From: Candidatus Zixiibacteriota bacterium
Lineage (GTDB): Bacteria > Zixibacteria > MSB-5A5 > JAABVY01
Assembly: GCA_011056555.1 (NCBI GenBank)
Contig: DSEQ01000029.1
Coordinates: 1 to 64,000, forward strand
DNA length: 64,000 nt
Direction: 5' to 3'
Shown: one piece after another, positions 42,440 through 51,600 of the stretch
Numbering within the stretch: position 1 is the stretch's first letter
Layout: the number at the start of each line of letters is the position of its first letter
Position numbers and translations under genes: made by a program
The notes under the pieces: model-generated
What the model was told of the DNA's origin: nothing
Databases searched by the model: none
Seen by the model: only the letters and a program-made list of their open reading frames with translations

Positions 42440-43781
42440 TGACAGACGAATCCGTGTCCTGGCGAAGGGCGAACACAGGAAGGGTCCGGTAATTTACTGG
42501 ATGAGCCGTGATCAGCGTGTTGAGGATAACTGGGCCCTTCTTTTCGCCCAACAACTGGCTGTGGAATATAAGGCCCCGCTGGCGGTAATATTCTGCATGG
42601 TCCCGGAATATCTGGATGCCACCATGCGCCAGTACGGCTTTATGATAGAAGGTGTGCAGGAGGTTGAAAAAGCTCTGCAGAAGAAGAACATCCCGTTCTT
42701 CCTGCTTCTCGGTGAGCCGGAGGAAAGATTGCCGGATTTTTTGAAAAAGCAAAAAACGGGGATGCTGGTGACCGACTTCAATCCGCTCAAAATCAATCGC
42801 AAATGGTACCGCGATATAGCGGAGCGAATCGATATACCTTTCTACCAGGTCGATGCCCATAATATTATACCGGCCTGGGAGATTTCGGATAAGGCGGAAT
42901 ACGCCGCCCATTTGTTCAGAAAAAAAGTTGACGAGAAGCTGGATGATTTTCTGGTCGAATTCCCGGGTCTAAAAAAACACAAATTCGGATGGGATGGCAG
43001 AACTCCCAAAGTAAACTGGGGGAAGGCCAGGAAATCGCTCAAGGTTGATACGAAAGTGGGCGAGGTGGATGGTATCCGGCCGGGCTATACCGCCGGTATG
43101 GATCAGTTTAAGGAATTCATTAACAACCGCTTGACGAAATACACCGATAAGCGCAACGATCCAACCGAGGATTATCAGTCCGGCCTTTCGCCCTGGCTTC
43201 ATTTCGGGCAAATTTCCGCCCAGCGTGTGGTGCTGGAAACATTGAAAGCCGCTCCCGGTTCTAAATCACAGGAGAGCTTTTTCACCGAGGTCATTATCTG
43301 GCGCGAGCTGGCGGATAATTATTGTTTCTATAACTATAATTATGACAATATTGACGGTTTTCCTGACTGGGCGAAGAAAACGCTGGAGGAACATCGCAAC
43401 GACTTTCGCGAATATATGTACTCACCGGAGGAGTTCGAAAATGCTAAAACCCATGACGAGCTCTGGAACGCCGCCCAGATGGAAATGGTCAAGACCGGCA
43501 AGATGCACGGCTACATGCGCATGTACTGGGCCAAGAAAATTCTGGAATGGACTCCTGCCCCGGAACAGGCGCTGGATATTGCAATTTATTTGAATGATAA
43601 ATATGAGCTCGACGGGCGCGATCCCAATGGCTATGCCGGAATCGCATGGAGTATCGGTGGTGTGCACGACCGTCCCTGGTTCGAGCGTGAGATTTTCGGC
43701 AAGATACGGTTTATGAGTTATAACGGCTGCAAGAAAAAATTTGATGTTGACAAATATATAGAGAAAGTGAAGAGGATGTAA
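42423..43781 (+). CDS. phr: Class II cyclobutane pyrimidine dimer photolyase
   Basis: 452 residues. Starts inside the 3' end of the carH-like gene. The N-terminal Rossmann domain ([21 protein letters not shown]) and the C-terminal FAD domain ([72 protein letters not shown] region) are class II photolyase signatures. It repairs UV dimers with light energy through FAD. A full-length family member. Placed under the same transcript as a B12 photosensor, so expression should rise in light. The cytoplasmic enzyme is intact. Confidence 0.93.
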   Translation: [452 protein letters not shown]

Positions 43782-43790
43782 TTGAAGTTG

Positions 43791-44011
43791 TCATTCCGAG
43801 TGAGTCCCGCCGGAGGCGAGGACGATCGAGGATCCGGCTCCTGACGGACCGTGGGAATCTCCGCCTCTGTCTCAGAAATAACCGCGGAGATCATCACGTC
43901 GCTTCGCTCCTCATGATGACGAGCATTAGGCATGTCATTATAAGGGAACGAAGTGACCGAAGAATCTCTCACGAATCAAACAGATTCTTCGCTACGCTCA
44001 GAATGACAGGA
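43791..44011 (+). repeat. Dispersed repeat family I, copy 1 (plus a second end)
   Basis: From TCATTCCGAGTGAGTC to about 43925, containing GAGGACGATCGAGGATCCG and GCTCCTGACGGACCGT, and a second TCATT...AATGAC unit (43936-44009, GAAGAATCTCTCACGAATC, CGCTACGCTCAGAATGACAG). Similar text occurs at 46398-46550 and, inverted, at 62381-62496. Non-coding. Confidence 0.7.
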
Positions 44012-44225
44012 TAACCCGTGTGCAGGGTCATTGACCGCACAAGGCGGGATGTGACCCTGCGGGCGAAAACAGGCTGGGTGTCCCACATCTTTAGATGTGG
44101 GAGAAGGATATTAGAAACCCACCCCTGAAGGGGATGGGCCACCCTGCCACAGACAAGGATGATAGATTAAACGTACAGCAGGGTCCTGGCCCCTACTTGT
44201 CGGGGGTGTGACCCTGCGGAAGAGA
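44012..44225. repeat. Hairpin-rich repeat cluster
   Basis: Palindromes in a row: GCAGGGTC ... GTGACCCTGC (44017-44060), CCCACATCT-tt-AGATGTGGG (44082-44101), CCCACCCCT-ga-AGGGGATGGG region (44118-44140), and GCAGGGTC ... GTGACCCTGC again (44178-44218). The outer GC(A/G)GGGTC arms match those at 46244-46286. Non-coding, REP-like. Confidence 0.55.
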
Positions 44226-44248
44226 TCGAAAAGATCGGGGGTGATAAT

Positions 44249-44755
44249 ATGAAAATACATACTTTAAATAGAGAACAGCTGATAAAAAAGCCGATCAATG
44301 AGGTATTTGAGTTTTTCGAGAAGCCCGAAAATCTGGCGATTATAACTCCGCCGTCGCTTGGTTTCGAAATAATAACCCCGCTTCCGATCGAGATGAGGGT
44401 TGGGGCATTGATAGACTATACCATAAAACTTCAGGGCATACGGGTGCGCTGGACAACCATGATCACCGAGTATGACCCGCCGCATAAATTTCTCGATGTA
44501 CAGCTAAAAGGGCCGTACGCATTCTGGCATCATACGCACAGATTTAAGGAAGTCGAGGGCGGGACTCTGATGTCTGACCGTGTCCAGTATATCCTGCCCT
44601 TCGGCTTTCTGGGAAGGCTGGTGCATGCGCTCAGTATCGAGGGCCGGCTAAAGCATATTTTTGATTACCGTGCGAAAGTCATAGAAGAGCAGTTCGCCAG
44701 AGACATCAAGGATACGCCGTCAAAGGAAGAGCTGAAAAAGATAGCGAAGGAGTAA
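44249..44755 (+). CDS. SRPBCC (START-like) domain protein
   Basis: 168 residues. The helix-grip pattern of the SRPBCC superfamily: REQLIKKPINEVFEFFEKPENLA, GALIDYTIKLQGIRVRWTTMI, ITEYDPPHKFLDVQLKGPYAFWHHTHRF, and a long C-terminal helix. Such proteins bind hydrophobic ligands or act as cyclase-like enzymes. It lies 6 nt upstream of an NAD(P)-binding oxidoreductase (44762), and the two are frequently paired (SRPBCC plus DUF2867/SDR) in bacteria. Upstream repeats separate it from the photolyase. Ligand unknown. Confidence 0.8.
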   Translation: MKIHTLNREQLIKKPINEVFEFFEKPENLAIITPPSLGFEIITPLPIEMRVGALIDYTIKLQGIRVRWTTMITEYDPPHKFLDVQLKGPYAFWHHTHRFKEVEGGTLMSDRVQYILPFGFLGRLVHALSIEGRLKHIFDYRAKVIEEQFARDIKDTPSKEELKKIAKE

Positions 44756-44761
44756 AGGCGG

Positions 44762-46186
44762 GTGGCAAAAATTTTAGTGATAGGTGCGACCGGCTATGTG
44801 GGACGGCACCTGATTCCGAAACTGACCCAGCGCGGGCATCATGTCCGGGCTCTGGTGCGTGATAAGGCCAGAGCTCCGATTGATGTCTGGGGGGATGATG
44901 TCGAGCTGGTCGAGGCCGATGTGCTCAAACCGGAAACATTACCCCAGGCCCTGAAAGATATCGAGGTCGTATTCTACCTCGTACATTCCATGTCCGCGGG
45001 AACGGATAAGTTCGAGAAGCTGGATAAGAAAGCGGCCGAGAATACATCCCGGGCATGCAAGGATGCAGGAGTACACCGAATTATCTATCTCGGCGGGCTG
45101 GGAAGCCGCGAGGATGAAAAACAGTCGACGCATCTACGGAGCCGTCACGAGGTCGGCAATATTCTGCGCGAGAGTGGAATTCTGGTGACTGAATTTAGAG
45201 CCGCTATTTTGATCGGGACCGAATCGTTTTCATTTGAGATGATCCATCATCTCGTCAACCGTCTGCCTGTCATGGTCAGTCCCAGGTGGGTACAGATCAA
45301 GACCCAGCCGATTGCGACTGGCGATGCCCTGCGCTATTTTGTGGAATGCCTGGATAAGCCCGAGAGCGTTGGCAAAATCATCGATATCGGCGGGCCGGAT
45401 GTGCTCTCATATTATGACATGATGATGATGGTAGCCAGGGTTCTCAGGCTGCGCCGCTTTATACTTCGTGTGCCGGTGCTCACTCCGCGGCTGTCGTCAT
45501 ACTGGATTCGTCTTGTCACGCCGTTATCGGTGCAGATGGCGCGTTCTATTATTGGCTCGCTCAAGTCCGAGACTGTGGTTGAGGATGATCTGGCCAAACA
45601 GATTTTTGATTTTGAGCCTATGGCCTTTGAGGAGGCTGTACGGCGCGCACTCAGGGGTACCCAGGGTGCGATCGTACGCACCGAGGCTGCGGGACAGTTC
45701 CATCCGCGTGGAATCCAGATTGACCCCTCACATCTTCAAATCGACCAGCGCAACTTCGAAGCTGATGTTCCGGCCGAGAAACTTTACGCCACGGTCTCGA
45801 GGATAGGCGGCGATAACGGCTACTTCTATGCCGACTGGCTCTGGCGCTTGCGGGGCTGGATCGACAAGATGCTGGGGGGGATCGGCATGCGCAAGGGGCG
45901 GCGCCATCCGACAGAACTCGAAATCGGCGACCCGATCGACTTCTGGCGTGTGGAGGACCTTGAACCGGGCAAAAAGATATTACTTCGGGCGGAGATGAAT
46001 CTCTGGGGACAGGGCTGGATGGAGTATCTGGTAGAGCCGCTTTCGCCCGGACGATCCCGCCTGACACAGACCATGCGCTACTATCCCCGCGGCCTGTGGG
46101 GCTTCCTCTACTGGAAAATAACCTACCCCATGCACATGATTATCTTCAAGAACATGGCCAAAGCAATCGTCGCAAAAGCGCATTGA
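44762..46186 (+). CDS. SDR-type NAD(P)-binding protein with DUF2867 domain
   Basis: 474 residues from GTG 44762. N-terminal Rossmann domain with the atypical-SDR glycine motif IGATGYVGRHL, VRALVRDKARA and VFYLVHSMSAG (YLVHSM being typical of the DUF2867-containing group). The C-terminal 150 residues are the DUF2867 domain (SRIGGDNGYFYADWLWRLRGW, GRRHPTELEIGDPIDFWRVED, RAEMNLWGQGWMEYLVEPL), an SRPBCC-like cap. Predicted oxidoreductase or isomerase, likely acting on lipids or small ketones. It is coupled to the SRPBCC gene by a 6-nt gap. Cytoplasmic. Confidence 0.85.
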   Translation: MAKILVIGATGYVGRHLIPKLTQRGHHVRALVRDKARAPIDVWGDDVELVEADVLKPETLPQALKDIEVVFYLVHSMSAGTDKFEKLDKKAAENTSRACKDAGVHRIIYLGGLGSREDEKQSTHLRSRHEVGNILRESGILVTEFRAAILIGTESFSFEMIHHLVNRLPVMVSPRWVQIKTQPIATGDALRYFVECLDKPESVGKIIDIGGPDVLSYYDMMMMVARVLRLRRFILRVPVLTPRLSSYWIRLVTPLSVQMARSIIGSLKSETVVEDDLAKQIFDFEPMAFEEAVRRALRGTQGAIVRTEAAGQFHPRGIQIDPSHLQIDQRNFEADVPAEKLYATVSRIGGDNGYFYADWLWRLRGWIDKMLGGIGMRKGRRHPTELEIGDPIDFWRVEDLEPGKKILLRAEMNLWGQGWMEYLVEPLSPGRSRLTQTMRYYPRGLWGFLYWKITYPMHMIIFKNMAKAIVAKAH

Positions 46187-46243
46187 GATAATTGGCCAGC
46201 GGCCGGTTCTTCAGGAATTATTGAGAAGCTGCCAGGAACGTAT

Positions 46244-46286
46244 CGCGGGGTCTTGAGCCCAACGAAGTTGGGATTGCGACCCCGCG
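46244..46286. repeat. Palindrome related to the 44.0-44.2 kb cluster
   Basis: CGCGGGGTC (46244-46252) pairs with GACCCCGCG (46278-46286), with an inner stem CCCAA-cgaa-GTTGGG. The outer arm corresponds to the GC(A/G)GGGTC arms at 44017-44060. Confidence 0.5.
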
Positions 46287-46397
46287 GGAAGGCATCAGTG
46301 ATGGAAGCGCACTGAAATAACCGTATAGTAATTCCGGACGGCCAATACCTTCTCACTTGTTGAAAAACCTTGCAACAGAGAAAAGAACCAGGGCGCG

Positions 46398-46550
46398 TCA
46401 TTCTGAGGGAGTCCCGACCCTGGTCGAGGACGATCGAGGATCCGGCTCCTGACGGACCGTGAGAATCTCTAATTTTTTTGCATCAATTAAATTTTGACAT
46501 CATTACTCGCTCTGGCCCAAGGGCTTTCGCTCCTCATGAAGACGAGATCG
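46398..46550 (+). repeat. Dispersed repeat family I, copy 2
   Basis: Begins TCATTCTGAGGGAGTCCC and shares GAGGACGATCGAGGATCCG and GCTCCTGACGGACCGT with copy 1, ending near CGCTCCTCATGAAGACGAG. The middle is replaced by an unrelated AT-rich stretch. Confidence 0.7.
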
Positions 46551-46717
46551 AAACTTAAAGTGCTTCAACACTGCCTTTTAGCTGGGATTTTCAACCTTAC
46601 ATGTACCTCAAAGAAAAAATGATTTGGATGTGCTCAGAAATAGATTATTTTTATTTTGAGGATCGATCCAGGGCAGGCTTTTTCTGAAAGCTGCCTGAAT
46701 TGGCATGGGGAAGGATT

Positions 46718-47275
46718 ATGAGGAGAAGCACAATTCGAATAATCCAGATTCTCTTCCTGGCGAATCTGGTAGCTGCAATGCTGGTTCATGACGGTATTAA
46801 TCCGGGAGACGCAATGTGGTTGGTCGCAACCGGCTTCTGTGTTATGCTGGCATTCGTATTGTTTGTCGATAACAGGCCGCATGGACTCATCTTGAGATGG
46901 GCTCCCTTGATGAAAGAGATGGGATTTATTTCTGCAGGAAATGTGAGAGTCAAAAATGAACTTGATGACGTCTATATCTTTTGGAAGGATGAGTCGATTG
47001 GCACGGGAATTCTGTTTAAACGTGATTATAGTGTGGATACCGTAGCATTCTTGAATCCGCCCGCGGTCGTCAATATTATGATTAAAAAGATCCAGATGAC
47101 AAAATGTGAATTCTATGAAATATTTTTTGTTGAACGCGGACGGATCTTAATAGGGGATAAAGACATCATCTACTGGGCATATAGAGGGGAGAATGCCGAA
47201 ATTCTCTATCAGCTCTTGATGCAAAACCGATATTATGCCGTTCGTCAGCCTGCACCCTTCCCCGCCCTTCAATAA
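46718..47275 (+). CDS. Hypothetical membrane protein
   Basis: ATG 46718 follows GGGGAAGG, giving 185 residues. Two hydrophobic helices at the N-terminus (RIIQILFLANLVAAML and AMWLVATGFCVMLAFVLFVD) are followed by a soluble domain of about 120 residues (WAPLMKEMGFISAGNVRVKNE, GTGILFKRDYSVDTVAFLN, FFVERGRILIGDKDI). No family recognised; the soluble part may resemble a PH-like beta domain. Inner membrane is predicted. It is not closely coupled to the next gene, which is on the opposite strand. Confidence 0.6.
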   Translation: MRRSTIRIIQILFLANLVAAMLVHDGINPGDAMWLVATGFCVMLAFVLFVDNRPHGLILRWAPLMKEMGFISAGNVRVKNELDDVYIFWKDESIGTGILFKRDYSVDTVAFLNPPAVVNIMIKKIQMTKCEFYEIFFVERGRILIGDKDIIYWAYRGENAEILYQLLMQNRYYAVRQPAPFPALQ

Positions 47276-47283
47276 GTGCGCGA

Positions 47284-47574
47284 CTATTCAGACCTGAGGG
47301 TCATAATCACTTCTGCGGTGCCAATATCGGGGGCACCCTGAACCTGGTATGCTTCAGGGATAGTCTTGCGCAGCTCAGATTTATTGAAGGCATCCAGGGC
47401 ATCCTGCGAATCCCAGATATATACCGCGCCGTACTCGTTCGTGTCGCTATACTTCAGATAATATTTTTGTATGAGGCCATCCTGAGCCCTGTAATCCGGC
47501 GCACGATCCTCGCATGTCTTAATGACTTCTTCCTCTGGCAATCCTGACTTGAAGCGGACTATTTGCACAACCAT
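47284..47574 (-). CDS. Dimeric alpha-beta barrel (YdhR/ABM-like) protein
   Basis: 96 residues with a ferredoxin-like plait: MVVQIVRFKSGLPEEEVIKTC, GLIQKYYLKYSDTNEYGAVYIW and DSQDALDAFNKSELRKTIPEAY. This fits the YdhR/antibiotic biosynthesis monooxygenase-type dimeric barrel superfamily, small cytoplasmic oxygenases or stress proteins. AGGTGA precedes the start. Convergent with the membrane-protein gene, 8 nt apart. Confidence 0.7.
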   Translation of the reverse strand: MVVQIVRFKSGLPEEEVIKTCEDRAPDYRAQDGLIQKYYLKYSDTNEYGAVYIWDSQDALDAFNKSELRKTIPEAYQVQGAPDIGTAEVIMTLRSE

Positions 47575-47728
47575 TGTGTCACCTCCTTATCCCCCCGTGT
47601 TGTTTGCATGGAAGCCACTTCAGAATTAGCTGACTTTCCATGCTATTACTTAGTATGAGAGAGGATAACATATTATAAGGTGGAAAAGTGCCGTCGTTTT
47701 GTATTTTTGTCCCATTATGGTACCCGAC

Positions 47729-48060
47729 ATGAAATGTGGGTTTGCTCGATCATCCTGCTATGTCTGATTTTGAAGAGCAACATGCCAGGTGAAATTTTCT
47801 TCGCCCACCTGTTAGGTGGGATACAAAGTGTCTGATTTAGAAAGAAACATAGCAGGTGAAATTTTCTTCGTCCACCTGTTAGGTGGGGTACAAATGTTAT
47901 TATGTGTGCAGAATGTAATGAATCTCGCACGTCCATCATGATCATAATGTTTTAGTTTCATGATTAAAGACTATTTGCTATGCTCGAAGCTCGTCTTTGC
48001 TTATGAACATAGCAGGCAAAATGTTTGAATCCACATTGCATGTGGGGTACCAATAATGAA
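47729..48060. repeat. Intergenic tandem repeats with palindromes
   Basis: Two imperfect copies of a unit about 70 bp long (47750-47830 and 47830-47900), each with AACATRSCAGGTGAAATTTTC then CCACCTGTTAGGTGGG (palindromic), and a shorter third relative at 48005-48055 (CACATTGCATGTGGGGTACC). No coding evidence. The whole gap 47575-48067 holds only these repeats. Confidence 0.55.
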
Positions 48061-48067
48061 TTTTTCA

Positions 48068-49603
48068 TCACATCCACAAATTCCGATCAAGGCTGCGGTA
48101 TTGAATCGCCTCGGAGATATGCCGGATTTCGATCTGCTCGTCGGCTTCGATGTCTGCGATTGTACGCGCAACCTTGATTATGCGGTCATAGGCGCGGGCA
48201 GAAAGACCCAGCTTTGTAATCGCGGTACGCAACAGCTCCAGCGACTTCGAATCAAGCGGGCAGAATTTCTGCAAATCCTTGGACTCCATATGGGCATTAC
48301 AGAACATGCCCGGCTCATCACTAAAGCGCATAATCTGAATCTTGCGCGCATGATTGACCCGCTCGCGAATCGAATCGGACTTCTCCCCGGTCGGCTCTGC
48401 GGCAAGGTCCTTGAATTTAACCGCCGGCACCTCAATATGGATATCGATTCTATCCAGAAGCGGACCGGATACTTTGGACATATATTTCTGAATCTGCCCG
48501 GGATTGCATGTGCAGTCGTGGTTGGTGTCGCCGAAAAATCCGCACGGGCACGGGTTCATCGCGCCCACCAGCATAAACTGCGACGGATATGTCAGGCTGA
48601 CCATCGAACGTGAAATCGTAACCTGGCCATCCTCCATCGGCTGCCGCAGCATCTCCAGAATATCCTTGCGGAATTCCGGCATCTCATCCAGGAACAACAC
48701 CCCGTGATGCGCCAGCGAAACCTGCCCTGGCTTGGGTACACGTCCCCCGCCGATCAATCCGGCATCTGAGATTGTGTGATGCGGCGAGCAGAACTGCCGT
48801 GTGGCAATCAATGCGGTGTTAGCAGGCAGAAGTCCTGAAACAGAATAAATCTTGGTAACCTCCAGCGCCTCCTCCATAGTAAGGTTGGGAAGTACAGTCG
48901 GCAGTCTTCTCGCCAGCATGGTCTTACCGGAACCGGGAGGCCCGACCATGAGGATATTATGTCCCCCCGCGGCGGCGACCTCGAGCGCACGTTTGGCGGT
49001 CTCCTGCCCCTTGACATCAGAAAAATCCATCGGATATTTCAGAGCCTGATTGAAGACCTGATCGACATCGATCTTGCACGGCTTAACTCCGGAACCATCC
49101 TCGAGAAAATCAACAGTCTCACGCAGCGATCCCAGGGGATATACATCGAGGTCTGTAGCAATCGCCGCTTCCATGGCATTTTCCTTCGGAACTATCATGG
49201 AGTAATTTTTCTTTTTGGCAATTTGAATTGCAATCGGAAGAATCCCCGGCACCGGCTTGAGTGTGCCGTCAAGAGAAAGCTCTCCGACCATGATGAATTT
49301 CTCGAAATCATCACGCAGAATCTGGCCGGTCGCGCCCAGGATGCCGACCGCTATCGGCAGATCAAAAGCCGAACCCTCCTTGCGGATGTCAGCCGGCGCA
49401 AGATTAATCGTGATCTTCTTGGCCGGAAAAACGAAATCGGAATTTTTGATGGCCGCGGCCACCCGTTCCTTGGCCTCTTTAACCGCGCCATCGGGCAGCC
49501 CGACAGTGGCAAATGCCGGAAGCTGTTGCGAGATATCCGCCTCCACCTCCACCACATAAGCATCGATGCCCAGCACAGCCGCAGAAAGAATTTTTGCGAG
49601 CAT
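48068..49603 (-). CDS. yifB: YifB/ComM-family magnesium chelatase-like AAA+ ATPase
   Basis: 511 residues. The N-terminal Lon-like fold region (MLAKILSAAVLGIDAYVVEVE) is followed by the AAA+ core: Walker A VGPPGSGKTMLARRL, Walker B GVLFLDEMPEFRKD, sensor region NPCPCGFFGDTNHDCTCNPG (zinc-binding cysteines), and GPLLDRIDIHIEVPAVKF. The family includes ComM, a branch-migrating helicase that helps integrate DNA during natural transformation, and proteins of unclear job in non-competent species. Standard length. Stands alone; a repeat-filled gap follows it. Confidence 0.9.
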   Translation of the reverse strand: MLAKILSAAVLGIDAYVVEVEADISQQLPAFATVGLPDGAVKEAKERVAAAIKNSDFVFPAKKITINLAPADIRKEGSAFDLPIAVGILGATGQILRDDFEKFIMVGELSLDGTLKPVPGILPIAIQIAKKKNYSMIVPKENAMEAAIATDLDVYPLGSLRETVDFLEDGSGVKPCKIDVDQVFNQALKYPMDFSDVKGQETAKRALEVAAAGGHNILMVGPPGSGKTMLARRLPTVLPNLTMEEALEVTKIYSVSGLLPANTALIATRQFCSPHHTISDAGLIGGGRVPKPGQVSLAHHGVLFLDEMPEFRKDILEMLRQPMEDGQVTISRSMVSLTYPSQFMLVGAMNPCPCGFFGDTNHDCTCNPGQIQKYMSKVSGPLLDRIDIHIEVPAVKFKDLAAEPTGEKSDSIRERVNHARKIQIMRFSDEPGMFCNAHMESKDLQKFCPLDSKSLELLRTAITKLGLSARAYDRIIKVARTIADIEADEQIEIRHISEAIQYRSLDRNLWM

Positions 49604-49679
49604 ATGGCAACTCTCCCGAAAAAGATGTGTCTATGTCACCCTACAATATGGCTTTAAAAAAATAAAATACTAATTTTCG

Positions 49680-50372
49680 CTAACTTTGCAAATCATTTAT
49701 TGCATCAGAAAGCTCGGAAATAGAAGAAATCGTCTTATCGGGCAGTTCTGACGGCATCCTTACTTTCTGCTCTTTATGCGATCCGACCATGACCCGCACC
49801 GTTTTCATCCCCAGCTTTTTGGCCGGCACAATATCATTATCCTGTCTGTCGCCTACCATCACACAGTTTTCCGGCGAAGCATCAAGCCTGTGAGCGATAT
49901 AGAGGAAGAAACGGTAATCCGGTTTGGAGTAAGCGATCGAACCGGACATCTCCTTGAAATCAAAGTATTTCAGGATGCCCTTTTCCTCGAGATAATCAGC
50001 CGGGGAAGCGGGCTGATTGGCGGCAATCGCCAGCGAATATTTCTCCGACAGCTGCCGGCAGACCTCTCCCGCCTCCTCTCGAAACTCGTAGAACTGACTG
50101 GTATTCAGATCATCAAAAGCGCCCCTCAGCTTCTTGAACTTCTCCACATCCGGTTGCACAAAATGCCAGATAGTGGCAGAATAAAGCGAGGGAGCATAAG
50201 ACTCGATCGACCTTCGATTGGCCTCCTCGATCTCACTGATCGAGACTTTGCGGCCGATCAAATCCGGCAGAGTCTTAACAAGATAATCGTTCCAGTAAAT
50301 ATCCAGCCCGGAATCATCCACCAGCGGCCCGCCGACATCTATAAGTATCGCTTTGATCTTCTCGTTTGACAT
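49680..50372 (-). CDS. HAD-superfamily hydrolase
   Basis: 230 residues. Motif I AILIDVGGPLVDDSG has the nucleophile Asp; the second Asp of the usual DxD is Gly here, a known variant (DxGG). Motif II AIAANQPAS, motif III around KPDYRFFLY and motif IV VMVGDRQDNDIVPAKKLGM (acidic pair) are present. A phosphatase or dehalogenase-like enzyme on a small substrate is expected. Alone between yifB and the terminator at 50447. Confidence 0.85.
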   Translation of the reverse strand: MSNEKIKAILIDVGGPLVDDSGLDIYWNDYLVKTLPDLIGRKVSISEIEEANRRSIESYAPSLYSATIWHFVQPDVEKFKKLRGAFDDLNTSQFYEFREEAGEVCRQLSEKYSLAIAANQPASPADYLEEKGILKYFDFKEMSGSIAYSKPDYRFFLYIAHRLDASPENCVMVGDRQDNDIVPAKKLGMKTVRVMVGSHKEQKVRMPSELPDKTISSISELSDAINDLQS

Positions 50373-50446
50373 GTGACAGATTATATGTAAAAGCTCTGAT
50401 TATGCAAGCAAAAGATAAAACGAGAAATGGTTCGTTACTATTCAAT

Positions 50447-50471
50447 AAAAAAGGCCGCCCATCGAGCGGCC
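50447..50471 (-). terminator. Terminator for the 50494-52665 operon
   Basis: GGCCGC (50453-50458) pairs with GCGGCC (50466-50471); on the minus strand a run of T (complement of 50447-50452) follows. It sits 23 nt beyond the stop codon of the lipoprotein gene. Confidence 0.8.
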
Positions 50472-50493
50472 CTTTTATTAATCTATTTTTCAA

Positions 50494-51591
50494 CTAAAAC
50501 TGGACGTCATAAGGATCTTCGGTTATACGCGGTCTGGAGAATTCAACTGTCCAGGTTCCTTCCGAAAACTGTCCGGCGCTCTTCAAAATATCATTTCCAG
50601 TCGAAGGCGGCATTGCATACCATCCCGAAATATAGGAATTGGCAGTCCAGCTCACTGTGTCGGTGAAGGGAACCGCCAGATACTCCCAGAGAATATCATC
50701 AGGCACGTATTCCGGATCACTGAGCTGTTTCACATGTATATAAATCGGCACGGTATCATCAACAATTTCATTATCAACGAGGCGCTGAATAATTTCCGAA
50801 TTCTGCCGGAAAGGCGGAACGCCGCCGTCCTGGACAAATCCTGCACTGGTCAGCGCTCGATCCAGGCCAATATCGAGGTTCTCGGAACGCATGGCGCCCC
50901 ATTCCCAGGTATCGATTATAATAGAAGGTGAGGCCGACTGCATATTGTCCGGCAGTCCCTCACCGGTATGACAACCGGTCAGGCAGCCATACAGCTTCCA
51001 ATCCTCGATAAGTGATCTGGAGTCCTGAAACATGAGCGCTACTCTGTCTTCATAGAGGTCATTGACAAAGAATTCCTCCTCTACATCATCATAACTCCAG
51101 TCCAGATGTCTGTCATTCATACCAACAACGTAGTCGCCCTGGTTAACCTCGCTCCATTGAACCATGAAATACATATTGTGATCATCATATGATGCAATCA
51201 CCGTCACATCATAAATAAAGTTATCTGCAAAAGCCTGGTGTTCCAGCTCCAGATTGGATGAGTTTTCGCCCCAGACATCCGCTCCATCGAAAACGCCGTC
51301 AATAATCGGAACCCGATCTACCTTATTGCCGACTACAACTGATGATGATGGTGTTGCGGTAGTATCGAAAGTCAACGTGGCTGCATTGATACCATTATGA
51401 TCTCTGGCGGTACCGTTAAAAATAGCCAGTGCAAAAACCCGGTCTCTGGGCGGTGTAAGCACAGCATCCTCACCCGGTTCCCCGGAAGGTCCCTGGGGAC
51501 CCTGAGGACCCTGATCACCCTCACAGGCTAAAGAGGCGAATAAGATAGCGATAGCCAGGCAGAATGCAGCTGTTAGTGCAAGCTTTTTCAT
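50494..51591 (-). CDS. Lipoprotein with collagen-like tract and haem (ethylbenzene dehydrogenase-like) domain
   Basis: 365 residues. Signal peptide and lipobox (FASLACE) give a lipoprotein; then a short collagen-like tract (GDQGPQGPQGPSGEPGED, Gly at every third place). The rest resembles the haem b-binding EB_dh/CBM9-like DOMON-type sandwich found in cytochromes and dehydrogenase subunits: VPIIDGVFDGADVWGEN, DDHNMYFMVQWSE, EDRVALMFQ, DTWEWGAMRSENL, LAVPFTDTVSWTANSYISGW. CLTGCHTGEG has Cys-x3-Cys-His, an atypical c-type haem-binding pattern. Probably an extracytoplasmic electron carrier or redox sensor. A tandem paralogue follows at 51601. Confidence 0.75.
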   Translation of the reverse strand: MKKLALTAAFCLAIAILFASLACEGDQGPQGPQGPSGEPGEDAVLTPPRDRVFALAIFNGTARDHNGINAATLTFDTTATPSSSVVVGNKVDRVPIIDGVFDGADVWGENSSNLELEHQAFADNFIYDVTVIASYDDHNMYFMVQWSEVNQGDYVVGMNDRHLDWSYDDVEEEFFVNDLYEDRVALMFQDSRSLIEDWKLYGCLTGCHTGEGLPDNMQSASPSIIIDTWEWGAMRSENLDIGLDRALTSAGFVQDGGVPPFRQNSEIIQRLVDNEIVDDTVPIYIHVKQLSDPEYVPDDILWEYLAVPFTDTVSWTANSYISGWYAMPPSTGNDILKSAGQFSEGTWTVEFSRPRITEDPYDVQF

Positions 51592-51600
51592 GATCGCCTC

